Positions 34,694 through 44,110 are shown, counted from the stretch's first letter. The stretch: 64,000 nucleotides of DNA from Bacillus sp. SORGH_AS_0510 (GCF_030818775.1 NZ_JAUTAU010000001.1:2298001-2362000); one strand, 5' to 3'. A program made the numbers and translations. Notes: generated from the letters alone by a model not told the origin.

Positions 34694-35215
34694 TTAGAAC
34701 CCGAATAAAGAACTAATCATATTTTTTCTCTTTCTTTTCACTTTTGTTGCATCATAAACGATTGGCTTTTCTATTTTAGTTGGTATTTCTGATTGTGTAA
34801 TTTTTTCCTGAAGTTGTCTAAGCTGTTGTGTTAGCTCACTAACTTGGCTTTGTAATTCTTCTATTTCTCGCCGGTGTTGGAGGATTTGGTAGGAGGTAAC
34901 TGAATCAGCTTTAGTATGAATGGTCCTTTCTAAATCATTTACCTTTTGCCATACTTTTTCAAGGCTCTCATCATTATCGCCAATCTTTATTATTCCCTTT
35001 CGAAGGTTTTTCTTTACTCTACTTGGCGAAATTTCATGTAGAAGCGTCCCATTTTGAAGCTGTTCATGGATCTTTTTTAGTTGAGCAATGTCTGCATCAG
35101 TAAAGTAATAATGCCCCCGTTCGTTTTTTGCCATCGGCAGTTCAAGTTGTTTAACCCACCGTTGAATGGTACTTGAAGATACACCTAATAATTTTGATAC
35201 TTCACTTGTATTCAT
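34694..35215 (-). CDS. racA: Chromosome-anchoring protein RacA
   Basis: The 173-residue protein has a MerR-type winged helix (about 1-55: MNTSEVSKLLGVSSSTIQRWVKQLELPMAKNERGHYYFTDADIAQLK), a middle region, a coiled coil (about 85-145) and a basic tail ending SSLFGF. Sequence and order match B. subtilis RacA (184 residues), which binds near the origin and tethers it to polar DivIVA when the cell enters sporulation. GGAGG precedes the ATG. Another MerR/coiled-coil gene lies upstream on the same strand. Confidence 0.85.
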   Translation of the reverse strand: MNTSEVSKLLGVSSSTIQRWVKQLELPMAKNERGHYYFTDADIAQLKKIHEQLQNGTLLHEISPSRVKKNLRKGIIKIGDNDESLEKVWQKVNDLERTIHTKADSVTSYQILQHRREIEELQSQVSELTQQLRQLQEKITQSEIPTKIEKPIVYDATKVKRKRKNMISSLFGF

Positions 35216-35318
35216 GCCAAAACCTCCTAATTGTTAAATGACCCTAAACCACGAGTTACAAAGGATAAGAATAACGATTATGATAAAAGGAGCTTTTAAC
35301 ATTATTAATGCGTAAACC

Positions 35319-36254
35319 TTAATTAGCCCAAAATTTCCACCATTTCTTTTCCTTAGCAGCAGCAACATCTCTAAATCCAGTTAACATTTGCTGGAATGCT
35401 AGTTCTCTCTGTGAAATATCATGTCGATATTGGTTACGCTCCTCAAGGTAGAATTCCCGGTCTTTTGTAATTGCTTCAGTGAGAGTGGAAATTTCCGTAT
35501 TTGTTACGTCAACGTAATGCGCTAATTCCTCAGTAGTTTCAGATAGTTGCTTGGAAAGAGTGAAAATTTCCTCTGTTGTATCTATGGAAACATTTGCAAT
35601 GCTTTTGGAAAGATACTGCAATGATTGAGCTGTATTATCTGATGCTTTCTCAAGTGAATCAGACAATTCTTGAATATTAGCTTTTGTCGATTCTGAAGAT
35701 TTATAAATGGAGTCAGATAGGGCTTTAACCGTATGATAAGTTCCTTTGTAAATCTCTTTCTTTACTTCCTCTACTACTTCCTTTCTTACAACATTTCTAA
35801 TTTCTTCTTTCACTTCACTTAAAAAATTTTTCTTATAGGCTTCCATTGCTTCAAAAAATAGATCTGTATTATTAAATACTTCGTTATCTACCGCTACAAC
35901 CGGAAGGGTATCTGAGATAATATCTAACGGAATCTCTTTTGGAATGGCCACATTTTCAAGTTCTGCTTCTTCTCCGAAGTGTACCTTACTAACAGAATCT
36001 TGAGTATTAGGTGTCTCCATATCAAGTTCTGGACCCTTTAGTAATTGTTCACGTATAGAGACTTTACTTAATTTTTTTGCTGCCATTTGTTTTATTTCTA
36101 GTAAGAAATCAATCTCTTCATCACTATAAATCCTTGCACCCTGTTTTGAACGTGGAATTTCTAATAATTCTTCGAAATCTTTTTCCCATTGTCGTAATAT
36201 ACCAGGTGCAACATTTATCTTTTTAGACACTTCTTTTAGAGTATAAGTTTTCAT
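35319..36254 (-). CDS. MerR-type HTH protein with long coiled coil and amphipathic C terminus
   Basis: The 311-residue protein starts with a MerR-like helix-turn-helix (about 1-70: YTLKEVSKKINVAPGILRQWEKDFEELLEI) and then has a long heptad-rich region (about 130-295: ESTKANIQELSDSLEKASDNTAQSLQYLSKS). It ends in KKWWKFWAN, a short tryptophan-rich basic tail that could bind membrane or a partner. The layout copies RacA, encoded 104 bases downstream. I suspect a chromosome- or plasmid-organising role, but no function is known to me. GAAAGGAAAG precedes the start. Confidence 0.7.
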   Translation of the reverse strand: MKTYTLKEVSKKINVAPGILRQWEKDFEELLEIPRSKQGARIYSDEEIDFLLEIKQMAAKKLSKVSIREQLLKGPELDMETPNTQDSVSKVHFGEEAELENVAIPKEIPLDIISDTLPVVAVDNEVFNNTDLFFEAMEAYKKNFLSEVKEEIRNVVRKEVVEEVKKEIYKGTYHTVKALSDSIYKSSESTKANIQELSDSLEKASDNTAQSLQYLSKSIANVSIDTTEEIFTLSKQLSETTEELAHYVDVTNTEISTLTEAITKDREFYLEERNQYRHDISQRELAFQQMLTGFRDVAAAKEKKWWKFWAN

Positions 36255-36495
36255 TTAAATCTTTCCTTTCTATTTGTATCTAGGAAATTATTTTTCTTTT
36301 ATTTACTATTCACCATTTAGTATCTAAATTTCCTGCCACATGACAAAAGCTATCAAAACAAGACTGAAATCTCTGAATTACAACATATTTTTGCAAAAAG
36401 GGTGTTTGAATGTAAAGATTTTAAAAATAATGATTGAGCAGAGAAAAAAAGAGGTTTAAGATGGGAGTGGATATCATGAAGAGAGAAGGGTCAAC

Positions 36496-37332
36496 ATGTG
36501 GATTGCAGCAGCTTTGATCACAATGGTTAGCTTTGGGATGAATAACACTATTTTTAAATGGAGTACAGGACGAGGGTTGTCGAAGGTACATATTCAATTC
36601 TTTTTCTATTTTGTTGCCTTTATATTAACTCTTAGTTATGGAATCATGGATAAATCACTACATTTAAACCTAATCACCATTTTACTTGGGGCATTCATAG
36701 GAATATTAAATGCGAATGGAAATATTCAAATGTCAAAAGCATTTGAAAAAGGACCCGCAAGTTTAACATCTCCCTTGATAGGAATCAATGCAATTTTTCC
36801 TATCCTATGTGCCGGGCTTATTTTTCACGAGCATATTACTATTCTACAGTGGATAGGAATTTTAATCATGCTTGGGTCAGCCATGGTTATTCAATACTCA
36901 ACTGATAAAAAAACATCTATAAGTTATCTTCCATGGATCGTACGAGTAGGGCTAGCAATATTATCATTTGGTTTACTAGGAATCTTAATGAAAACAAGTT
37001 CATATATGCATATAAATTCACTAGCGATCTTAATAGCCATGTATGGCGGAGGCAGTATATACTTAGCAATTAGTAGTATAGCATTGAAAGATGAGTGGAA
37101 GAGTTTAGAAATTAATGTCGGAGCTCTAGTGGGTCTCATAAGTATTTTGGGCTACAGCTGCTATTTCTTCGCATTAAAAAATGGAACAGCAAGTATTGTT
37201 TTTCCTATCGTAAGTCTAAATTGTTTAGTAGTTATGCTTGCCGGATATTTTTTATATAAAGAAAAATTAAAAAGATATCAAATCATAGGCGTATGTTCAG
37301 CATTAATAGGGATTATATTTACAAAAATATGA
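36496..37332 (+). CDS. DMT-superfamily (EamA) transporter
   Basis: A 278-residue protein with ten predicted helices in two five-helix repeats. The conserved drug/metabolite transporter features are EKGPASLTSPLIGINAIFPILCAGLIFHEHI in repeat one and KNGTASIVFPIVSLNCLVVMLAGYFLYKE in repeat two. Substrate unknown. GAAGGG precedes the ATG. Confidence 0.82.
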   Translation: MWIAAALITMVSFGMNNTIFKWSTGRGLSKVHIQFFFYFVAFILTLSYGIMDKSLHLNLITILLGAFIGILNANGNIQMSKAFEKGPASLTSPLIGINAIFPILCAGLIFHEHITILQWIGILIMLGSAMVIQYSTDKKTSISYLPWIVRVGLAILSFGLLGILMKTSSYMHINSLAILIAMYGGGSIYLAISSIALKDEWKSLEINVGALVGLISILGYSCYFFALKNGTASIVFPIVSLNCLVVMLAGYFLYKEKLKRYQIIGVCSALIGIIFTKI

Positions 37333-37334
37333 AG

Positions 37335-37364
37335 AAAGAGGTTGACCCCTGTCGACCTCTTCTT
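37335..37364. terminator. Terminator between DMT transporter and HAD phosphatase
   Basis: AGAGGTTGAC and GTCGACCTCT arms, 4-base loop; only a weak T tract on either side. Confidence 0.65.
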
Positions 37365-37385
37365 GACTTGACATAATATTATTAT

Positions 37386-38174
37386 TTATTCCACTAATTG
37401 AAGTTTTTTCAATCCATTGTATATACCGGAATTGGTCACATCCGTTGTTTTATGCTTCGCAAATTGAAAAAGCTCGGGATGTCCATTTGCCATAGCAAAG
37501 CTCTCGCCTACACTTTGTAGCATTTCTTTATCATTCATTCCATCCCCAAAAGCAATGGCACTTTCTTTTTGTACTCCCAGATGCGTTAAAACCATTTGTA
37601 CCCCAAAGCCTTTGTTCACTCTATCCCTAATCACATCATAACAATGCCTCATGCCTTCCACATTGACCTGAGATAAATGAATTCCAGCCTCACTGTTATA
37701 TAGTGAAACATCATTTTCCTGGAGATTTACTAATGTCATACCTAACACACTACTGTTAATTGAAGGGGAATAGACAGAATTTTTATGCAAATGAAATTTC
37801 TTTATGAACTGATGCATTATTTGTGACTCAAAATCTGTATAGTAATTTCTATCATTGGTATACAGAACAGCTTTATGATTATGAGCCGCTGCAATATTTA
37901 GAAAGGTTTTCACAGTTAAACTGTTCATAGGCTCTTGAAAGATATCTTTCCCTTGATAAATAGCATATGCCCCGTTGTAGCCTATAAAAGATTCTATATT
38001 CAATTCCTTAGCAATCTCATCAATCTCATGGAGTGGTCTCCCTGTTGCTAAAAACACCTCAATACCTTTTTTCTGAATTTGCGAAACGGCATCTTTAGTT
38101 GACTTTTGAATTGTGTCTTCAGGTGTCACTAGTGTTCCATCGATATCTAAAAATAAGACTTTATAGTCGGTCAT
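37386..38174 (-). CDS. Cof-type HAD-IIB phosphatase (YkrA-like)
   Basis: The 262-residue enzyme has the HAD motifs: FLDIDGTLV (nucleophile Asp10, acid Asp12), the ATGRP motif II, a lysine in the cap/core junction, and AFGDGMNDKEML (motif IV, about 210). Cof-type enzymes dephosphorylate sugar phosphates or flavin/pyridoxal phosphates. Substrate not decidable. GGAG precedes the ATG by 8 bases. Confidence 0.85.
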   Translation of the reverse strand: MTDYKVLFLDIDGTLVTPEDTIQKSTKDAVSQIQKKGIEVFLATGRPLHEIDEIAKELNIESFIGYNGAYAIYQGKDIFQEPMNSLTVKTFLNIAAAHNHKAVLYTNDRNYYTDFESQIMHQFIKKFHLHKNSVYSPSINSSVLGMTLVNLQENDVSLYNSEAGIHLSQVNVEGMRHCYDVIRDRVNKGFGVQMVLTHLGVQKESAIAFGDGMNDKEMLQSVGESFAMANGHPELFQFAKHKTTDVTNSGIYNGLKKLQLVE

Positions 38175-38326
38175 GAAGGGTGCTCCTTTTTATGATATAG
38201 GATTAGTTTACCACTTTTTCCTAAGATTTTTCATTTTATCAAAGTTAGAAAAATTTTTCTCTATGAAAATTTTTATTTTATGGTATAGTAAGTAGCGGAA
38301 AATAAAATAAATTCGCTTCTGGCGGA

Positions 38327-38360
38327 AGAGGTTCTAGCACCCCTCTCAAAAAAAACTAAG
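38327..38360 (+). ncRNA. PreQ1-I riboswitch aptamer
   Basis: AGAGG-TTCTAGCAC-CCCTCT followed by an A-rich tail and ACTAAG. This is the class I preQ1 aptamer: a five-base-pair stem, the TTCTAGC loop and the A-rich segment that docks in the stem. It precedes queC. When preQ1 binds, the tail is held and the downstream terminator forms; otherwise ACTAAGA can pair with TCTTAGT at 38376-38382. Confidence 0.93.
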
Positions 38361-38364
38361 AGAA

Positions 38365-38396
38365 ACAGCACTGCTTTCTTAGTAGTGCTGTTTTTC
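38365..38396 (+). terminator. Riboswitch-controlled terminator of queCDE
   Basis: AACAGCACT and AGTGCTGTT arms with TTCTTAG in the loop, then T residues. The loop bases are the partner of the aptamer tail in the antiterminated state. Confidence 0.88.
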
Positions 38397-38418
38397 CTAT
38401 TTAAGGAGAATGTAGGAT

Positions 38419-39078
38419 ATGAAAAACAGCAAAGCTTTAGTTGTCTTTAGTGGTGGTCAGGATAGTACTACTTGTTTATTTTGGGCATTAAAGAACTTTA
38501 CTGAAGTTGAGGTAGTGACTTTTGATTATAACCAGCGTCATAGTCTTGAAATCGAGTGTGCAAAAAGAATTGCAAATGAACTTGGTGTCAGGCACCATAT
38601 TTTAGACATGGCCCTTTTAAACCAATTAGCTCCTAGTGCGTTGACACGGGATGATATAGATGTTAAGGATGGAGAAGAGGGTGAATTGCCATCTTCATTT
38701 GTTCCTGGAAGAAATCTAGTGTTTTTAACGTTTGCTGGGATTTTAGCGAGTCAAATTGGCGCTAAACACATTGTGACTGGTGTTTGTGAAACGGATTTTA
38801 GCGGCTATCCAGACTGTAGAGATATTTTTGTTAAGTCCTTAAATGTAACTCTTAACCTATCAATGGATTCTCAATTTGTCATTCATACTCCACTTATGTG
38901 GATTGATAAAGCAGAAACCTGGAAATTAGCTGATGAGCTTGGAGCATTAGATTTTGTCAGAGAAAAGACATTAACATGTTATAACGGAGTCATAGCTGAT
39001 GGATGTGGAGAATGTCCAGCCTGTAAATTAAGAAAAAGAGGCTTGGATGAATATCTAAGATCAAGAAAGGAGTTATAA
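38419..39078 (+). CDS. queC: 7-cyano-7-deazaguanine synthase QueC
   Basis: The 219-residue ATP-dependent enzyme turns carboxydeazaguanine into preQ0. The PP-loop SGGQDSTT is at about residues 11-18; [13 protein letters not shown] and [14 protein letters not shown] are family motifs; the zinc cysteines lie in CGECPAC with the preceding TCYNG. First gene of queCDE behind the preQ1 riboswitch. Confidence 0.95.
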   Translation: MKNSKALVVFSGGQDSTTCLFWALKNFTEVEVVTFDYNQRHSLEIECAKRIANELGVRHHILDMALLNQLAPSALTRDDIDVKDGEEGELPSSFVPGRNLVFLTFAGILASQIGAKHIVTGVCETDFSGYPDCRDIFVKSLNVTLNLSMDSQFVIHTPLMWIDKAETWKLADELGALDFVREKTLTCYNGVIADGCGECPACKLRKRGLDEYLRSRKEL

Positions 39079-39080
39079 AT

Positions 39081-39563
39081 ATGTACGGATTCCGAATTGT
39101 GGATAAACTCCAAAAGATTGATGAAGATATAAGCAGAGAACAGCTTAAATACCATCATAAGCGAGTATTGGTTAGTAAAGAATTTACATTTGATTCAGCA
39201 CATCATTTACATTGCTATGAAGGAAAATGTAAAAATTTACACGGTCATACCTATAAAGTAGTCTTTGGGTTAAGTGGCTTTGTTGATGACCGTGGATTAA
39301 TGATGGACTTTGGCGATATTAAAGAGATCTGGAAAAATGAAATTGAAATATATCTTGATCATAAATATTTAAATGAAACACTTCCACCAATGAATACAAC
39401 AGCAGAGAACATTGTTGTATGGATTTACGAGAAAATGTCAGAGTCTCTTCTTAAGGAAGCAAGAATGCAGCAATACCATGGGGCAAGAGTGGAGTTTGTC
39501 CGCTTGTTTGAAACGCCGACTAGCTATGCGGAAGCTAGAAGGGAGTGGATGGAAGTTGAGTAA
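39081..39563 (+). CDS. queD: 6-carboxytetrahydropterin synthase QueD
   Basis: The 160-residue protein makes 6-carboxy-tetrahydropterin from dihydroneopterin triphosphate. It has the zinc histidines in FDSAHHL and LHGHTYKV and the catalytic cysteine in CYEGKCKNLHGH. Three bases after queC; its end overlaps the queE start by eight bases. Confidence 0.94.
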   Translation: MYGFRIVDKLQKIDEDISREQLKYHHKRVLVSKEFTFDSAHHLHCYEGKCKNLHGHTYKVVFGLSGFVDDRGLMMDFGDIKEIWKNEIEIYLDHKYLNETLPPMNTTAENIVVWIYEKMSESLLKEARMQQYHGARVEFVRLFETPTSYAEARREWMEVE

Positions 39564-40284
39564 AATACCTGTAATGGAAATTTTTGGTCCAACTATCCAA
39601 GGTGAAGGAATGGTCATCGGTCAAAAAACGATGTTTGTAAGAACAGCAGGTTGTGATTATTCATGTAGCTGGTGTGATTCCTCTTTTACATGGGATGGCT
39701 CCGGCAAGAATGACACAAAGATGATGCTTCCAGAAGAAATATGGGAAGAACTTAGAAATCTTGGTGGAAATGGATTTTCACACGTCACTATCTCTGGGGG
39801 AAATCCTGCATTATTAAAGAATTTATCTAGTCTCATCACACTATTACAAGAGAATAATATCCAAATTTGTCTTGAAACCCAGGGAAGTAAGTGGCAGGAT
39901 TGGTTTTTAGAAATAGACGAATTGACCCTTTCTCCAAAACCGCCAAGCTCAACAATGGTAACTGATTTCATTATTCTTGATAGCATTATAAAGAAATTAG
40001 AAGGAAATGATCCATCGAAGCGGGTAAGTTTAAAAGTGGTGATCTTTGATGACAGTGATTACGCATATGCGAAAAGTGTCTACTCAAGATACCCGGAGAT
40101 ACCTTTTTATTTACAAGTAGGAAATGATGATATTATCACTACAGATAATCAGGAATTAGTAAATAAACTTTTAAGTAAGTATAATTGGTTGATTAACAAG
40201 GTGATGGAAGATCATGAATTTACTAGTGTAAGGGTATTACCGCAATTACATACTTACTTGTGGGGGAACAAAAGAGGAGTGTAA
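39556..40284 (+). CDS. queE: 7-carboxy-7-deazaguanine synthase QueE
   Basis: The 242-residue radical SAM enzyme has the CxxxCxxC cluster motif in GCDYSCSWC, TISGGNPAL and the C-terminal LPQLHTYLWGNKRGV, all matching B. subtilis QueE. The start is TTG at 39556 (SKIPVMEIFGPTIQGEG), inside the end of queD, with GGGAG/GGATGGAAG upstream. The operon has no queF, so preQ0 reduction must be encoded elsewhere. Confidence 0.94.
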   Translation: MSKIPVMEIFGPTIQGEGMVIGQKTMFVRTAGCDYSCSWCDSSFTWDGSGKNDTKMMLPEEIWEELRNLGGNGFSHVTISGGNPALLKNLSSLITLLQENNIQICLETQGSKWQDWFLEIDELTLSPKPPSSTMVTDFIILDSIIKKLEGNDPSKRVSLKVVIFDDSDYAYAKSVYSRYPEIPFYLQVGNDDIITTDNQELVNKLLSKYNWLINKVMEDHEFTSVRVLPQLHTYLWGNKRGV

Positions 40285-40313
40285 AAAAAAAGTCGCTGAT
40301 GCGGCTTTTTTTT
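40285..40313 (+). terminator. Terminator after queE
   Basis: AAAGTCGC and GCGGCTTT arms with a TGAT loop and T tract. Confidence 0.88.
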
Positions 40314-40367
40314 ATAGGATTTTTTTCATTTGGAATACTATGAAAAAATAACAAGGTGAGGAATCCT

Positions 40368-41096
40368 ATGAAAAAGTTACTGATTGTCTTTCTATATTTT
40401 TTTCTTTTCTGTGATAAGGAAATTGGGTTTGCAAAGATAAGAGTACCTATCTTAGTTTATCATTCTATTGCTAATTACAATGGGCAAGGGTCAAAGGAGC
40501 TGTATGTAACACCCGAAAATTTCGAGAAACAAACAGCCTTTTTGCGTGACCATGGGTTCACACTACTAACATTTGAAAGGTGGCAGGATATTAAGCATGT
40601 ACCAAAACCTATTTTTATTACATTTGACGATGGCTACAAGAATAATTTAAATGCTTTATCCATTTTTGAACGATTGAAAACGGACAAGTTTAAACCGACA
40701 GGAACCGTTTTTGTTATTTCTGGTTTTATTGACAGGCCCAATCGCTTATCCAAATCCGATTTAAAAATGATGGCTGGCTCTGGATTATTTTCGATTCAAT
40801 CACATACAGTTACACACCCGGATTTAACGAAAGTAGAAAATGTTAGTTCCGAATTGAAAAATTCTAAGGAAGATATTCAGAAAATAACAGGTAAACCGGT
40901 AATTGCTCTTTCATATCCATATGGAAACACCAATGACAAAGTAATTTCTGAAGCAAAAAAATATTATAGATATGCTCTGACCACTACACCTGAAGCATAC
41001 TCTCCATCAGGGATACAAAATGAGCTGTATGTGTTACCTAGAATTTATATTAAATATTCAACAACTCTAGATGAATTTGATCATTTAGTAAAGTAA
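40368..41096 (+). CDS. Secreted polysaccharide deacetylase (NodB domain)
   Basis: The 242-residue protein has a hydrophobic signal sequence (about residues 1-22) and a NodB domain with TFDDGYKNN (catalytic and metal Asp) and SHTVTHPDL (metal His pair), plus LSYPYGN. It should remove acetyl groups from peptidoglycan or another exopolysaccharide. Start at 40368 after AAGGTGAGG. Confidence 0.85.
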   Translation: MKKLLIVFLYFFLFCDKEIGFAKIRVPILVYHSIANYNGQGSKELYVTPENFEKQTAFLRDHGFTLLTFERWQDIKHVPKPIFITFDDGYKNNLNALSIFERLKTDKFKPTGTVFVISGFIDRPNRLSKSDLKMMAGSGLFSIQSHTVTHPDLTKVENVSSELKNSKEDIQKITGKPVIALSYPYGNTNDKVISEAKKYYRYALTTTPEAYSPSGIQNELYVLPRIYIKYSTTLDEFDHLVK

Positions 41097-41149
41097 TTGG
41101 AAATAGATAAACACCGCCATGAATATGCTTTTGGAGAGGGGGGAAAGTG

Positions 41150-41971
41150 ATGACAGCAATTAGTGTACGGGAAGATCATTCATTCTGGTTGGAAATATTA
41201 CAAGACCATGCGATTTTTGTTAGAGACCATTTGTCAGTGGAAGAAGAAAAGGAAATATCAATTGCAGAAAGGTTTATACAGTCATTTGGGATAATACTCA
41301 ATAATCTCAGACAACTTCACCCGGCAATAGAATCTTCATCTGAGGAACAAACTACTTTTGCTAAGCAAGCATATTCAGTTGCCTATGAGTATTACCGTTT
41401 TGAGGGACACTTACAAAGTCTTAGAATCCAAAATCAAATAAATTTAAATTTGTCTCCTACTTATTTGAACGGCACGTTAAATGAAAACCAAGAATATTTA
41501 CGTTTATTGTCTTATTATGTAAATGGTCAAAATCCTTTGCCCTTAAGACTAGATCAACTCTTAGATTTATGGTTAGAAGACCAGTTAGGTCATATCATTT
41601 TATTAAAAAATGTTTTAGACCCCATTGAAATAGAAGTTGAAAGACAATCAACTGCCTTTGCCCAAAAGTTTCAAATGTTTATCTTACAAAACCATCATAT
41701 AAAAGGATATTTACGTTTTACCAAACAGGGCTTCCCTCGACAAAAAGAGCTAGCATTAGAGGTAGGAAGAACAGTAATAGAAATGAATTTGTTTATCCGA
41801 TCTTCCGTAGAAAAATATAAAGGCGATCGAATACTAAATAAAACAACTTTAAGGTTTATTGAACATCACTTTCCTGAAACATGTTACTTTATAAAGAAAC
41901 TAGCTGATTTTGCACCAGAGCTTCACTCAGAAGGTGCTCAATGTTCATTAAGAAAACCCTCATTTACCTAA
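41150..41971 (+). CDS. DUF2935 protein
   Basis: The 273-residue all-helical protein contains two repeats of a haemerythrin/ferritin-like pattern: EDHSFWLEILQDHAIFVRDHLSVEE near the start and LEDQLGHIILLKNVLDPIE in the second half. DUF2935 proteins have conserved Glu/His residues consistent with a di-metal site, though function is unproven. Start ATG 41150 after GAGGGGGGAAAG. Confidence 0.78.
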   Translation: MTAISVREDHSFWLEILQDHAIFVRDHLSVEEEKEISIAERFIQSFGIILNNLRQLHPAIESSSEEQTTFAKQAYSVAYEYYRFEGHLQSLRIQNQINLNLSPTYLNGTLNENQEYLRLLSYYVNGQNPLPLRLDQLLDLWLEDQLGHIILLKNVLDPIEIEVERQSTAFAQKFQMFILQNHHIKGYLRFTKQGFPRQKELALEVGRTVIEMNLFIRSSVEKYKGDRILNKTTLRFIEHHFPETCYFIKKLADFAPELHSEGAQCSLRKPSFT

Positions 41972-41986
41972 TAAAATAAAAAATAA

Positions 41987-42020
41987 AAATATGCACCTTT
42001 AAAAGGCTGCATATTTTTTG
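41987..42020 (+). terminator. Terminator after the DUF2935 gene
   Basis: AAATATGCA and TGCATATTT arms, 12-base loop, T residues. Confidence 0.85.
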
Positions 42021-42115
42021 TTTGATAAAATCTTGTAAACTCTCCGACATCTCCATGTAACTAAACAGCATTATAATAGGTGAAACAGGATTAGATTAGA
42101 TGGGTTGGTGTTGAA

Positions 42116-42463
42116 ATGGAAGAGACTGTTGCGAAGTCCTATTTACAGAAGTCACTTGAAGAATGGAAGGACGATATCTCATTAGTTCTTACGGAAATTG
42201 CTAATGAATATGATGAAGTTGCGCAGGAACTTAAGGTTTATTCTTATAAGTATGGAATAACGAAGCAAGTAATCCAATCGACGGTAAATGAAGAAATAAT
42301 AGAGAATATCCGTCAAATGTATCATAAGCCATTTGAGGAAAGTTATAATCAATTAAAAGAATACATAAAAGATTTAGAGGAAAAAAGAAGAGTTTTTCAA
42401 ATGTTTATCCAAAAAATTGAAGAAGTGACTAGAAAAGAGACTGCTAAAATTACAACTTATTAA
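42116..42463 (+). CDS. Hypothetical coiled-coil protein (115 aa)
   Basis: An acidic, almost wholly helical 115-residue protein with heptad-like spacing (residues 75-110: YNQLKEYIKDLEEKRRVFQMFIQKIEEVTRKE). No signal or membrane segment. I know no family. The ribosome site is poor (GGTTGGTG), but codon use and its own terminator support it. Confidence 0.6.
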   Translation: MEETVAKSYLQKSLEEWKDDISLVLTEIANEYDEVAQELKVYSYKYGITKQVIQSTVNEEIIENIRQMYHKPFEESYNQLKEYIKDLEEKRRVFQMFIQKIEEVTRKETAKITTY

Positions 42464-42487
42464 GATTTAAATAAATTAGTACACATA

Positions 42488-42525
42488 AACAACCTAATCA
42501 TTTGTTGATTGGGTTGTTTTTTTTA
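42488..42525 (+). terminator. Terminator after the 115-aa gene
   Basis: AACAACCTAATCA and TGATTGGGTTGTT arms, 5-base loop, long T tract. Confidence 0.9.
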
Positions 42526-42601
42526 CCACTTATGCTATGGAACAAATGAGAAAGTGTTTTGCATATATTGAATAACAGAAATATTTGTGAGGTGTGAAAC
42601 A

Positions 42602-44104
42602 ATGATCACCGCAACGATTGGAAGTAATACCTACAGAATACCCAACAATCTCGAAAAATATTTTCAAAGATTTCGCTCACAGGTCATTGGAATGGATCAG
42701 GAGTTTGATGCTCCTTATGGAAAAAAGAAAATTATATATGCAGATTGGACTGCAAGTGGAAGACTATATCGTCCGATTGAGCAAAAAATCTCTGAGATAT
42801 TTGGACCCTTTATGGCAAATACACATACTGAATCAAACATAACCAGTTTAATGATGACAGGTATTTATAAACATTCGCGAAAAATCATTAAGCAACATGT
42901 AAATGGGGATTTACATGATGCGGTCATCCTGGATGGTTTTGGGATGACCTCGGTAATCAATAAACTGCAGCGGTTGTTAGGCCTTAGAGTTCATGAAAAA
43001 TGGAAGAACCGTTTGAATCTAACGGAAAAGGAAAGACCCATTATTTTTCTAACGCATATGGAACATCACTCTAATCAAACTTCTTGGCTTGAAACTGTTG
43101 GCGAGGTAGTTATATTAAACCCTGATAAAGATGGGGGAGTAGACTTGCAGCAACTCAAAAAGTTACTCCATCATTATAAGGATAGACCGATGAAGATCGG
43201 TGCGTTTACTGCATGCTCTAATGTAACTGGGATTCAAACCCCATACCATCAATTAGCTAAAATCATGCATCAGCATGGCGGAGTTTGTTTCGTAGATTTT
43301 GCTGCTTCAGCACCATATGTAAAGATTGATATGCATCCGAAGGATCCATTAGAAAAGCTTGACGCAGTCTTTTTTTCTCCTCATAAATTTTTAGGGGGAC
43401 CTGGTACAAGTGGGGTATTAGTCTTTGATACAAGATTATATTTTAACCATGTTCCCGATCATCCTGGTGGTGGAACAGTAACCTGGACCAATCCATGGGG
43501 GAATCATGAATATTATAAAGACATTGAACTGCGTGAGGATGGGGGGACACCTGGAATTTTACAGGCCATTCGCACTGCCTTATGTATCAACTTAAAAAAT
43601 CAAATGGGCATTCCCAATATTCTAAATAGAGAAAAGGAGCAGTTAAACCTATTATTACCTCAATTAGCTGAAATCCCAGGATTACATGTATTAGAAGAGC
43701 ATATGGTAAACAGATTGGGGATTGTATCATTTTATATTGAAGGAATTCACTATAATTTAATCGTTCGCCTACTAAATGATCGTTTTGGAATTCAAGTCCG
43801 AGGTGGTTGCTCTTGTGCAGGCACTTATGGACATTACCTTTTTAAGATTGATAAAGAATCCTCAAAACAGATTACTCAGAAAATTAATCTTGGAGATTTA
43901 TCTAATAAACCTGGGTGGGTACGTTTTTCCTTACATCCAATTATGACTAATGATGAAATATTACTGTTCGTAAATGCTGTGAAGGAGATCACTTTAAACA
44001 TAAATGAATGGAAGAATGATTATATCTACGATTCACACAGCAATGATTATTTTTTTATTAACCACATAAGAGAAGATATGGGAAATTTCTTTCGAATGGA
44101 ATGA
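42602..44104 (+). CDS. Class V aminotransferase, cysteine desulfurase-like
   Basis: The 500-residue PLP enzyme has the Schiff-base lysine in FFSPHKFLGGPGTSGVL (about residue 263), THMEHHSNQTSW for PLP stacking, and a cysteine pair in VRGGCSCAGTYGHYL at the place of the persulfide-forming cysteine. It is about 90 residues longer than SufS/IscS, mainly in the N-terminal part and C-terminal tail. No scaffold gene (sufU, iscU) is adjacent. It could supply sulfur or act on another amino acid. Start at 42602 after TGAGGTG. Confidence 0.78.
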   Translation: MITATIGSNTYRIPNNLEKYFQRFRSQVIGMDQEFDAPYGKKKIIYADWTASGRLYRPIEQKISEIFGPFMANTHTESNITSLMMTGIYKHSRKIIKQHVNGDLHDAVILDGFGMTSVINKLQRLLGLRVHEKWKNRLNLTEKERPIIFLTHMEHHSNQTSWLETVGEVVILNPDKDGGVDLQQLKKLLHHYKDRPMKIGAFTACSNVTGIQTPYHQLAKIMHQHGGVCFVDFAASAPYVKIDMHPKDPLEKLDAVFFSPHKFLGGPGTSGVLVFDTRLYFNHVPDHPGGGTVTWTNPWGNHEYYKDIELREDGGTPGILQAIRTALCINLKNQMGIPNILNREKEQLNLLLPQLAEIPGLHVLEEHMVNRLGIVSFYIEGIHYNLIVRLLNDRFGIQVRGGCSCAGTYGHYLFKIDKESSKQITQKINLGDLSNKPGWVRFSLHPIMTNDEILLFVNAVKEITLNINEWKNDYIYDSHSNDYFFINHIREDMGNFFRME

Positions 44105-44110
44105 TTTGCT

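Noticed and set aside
36461..36517. 18-codon frame overlapping the start of the DMT transporter gene
   Set aside because: Weak ribosome site and no structure suggesting a leader peptide; likely chance.
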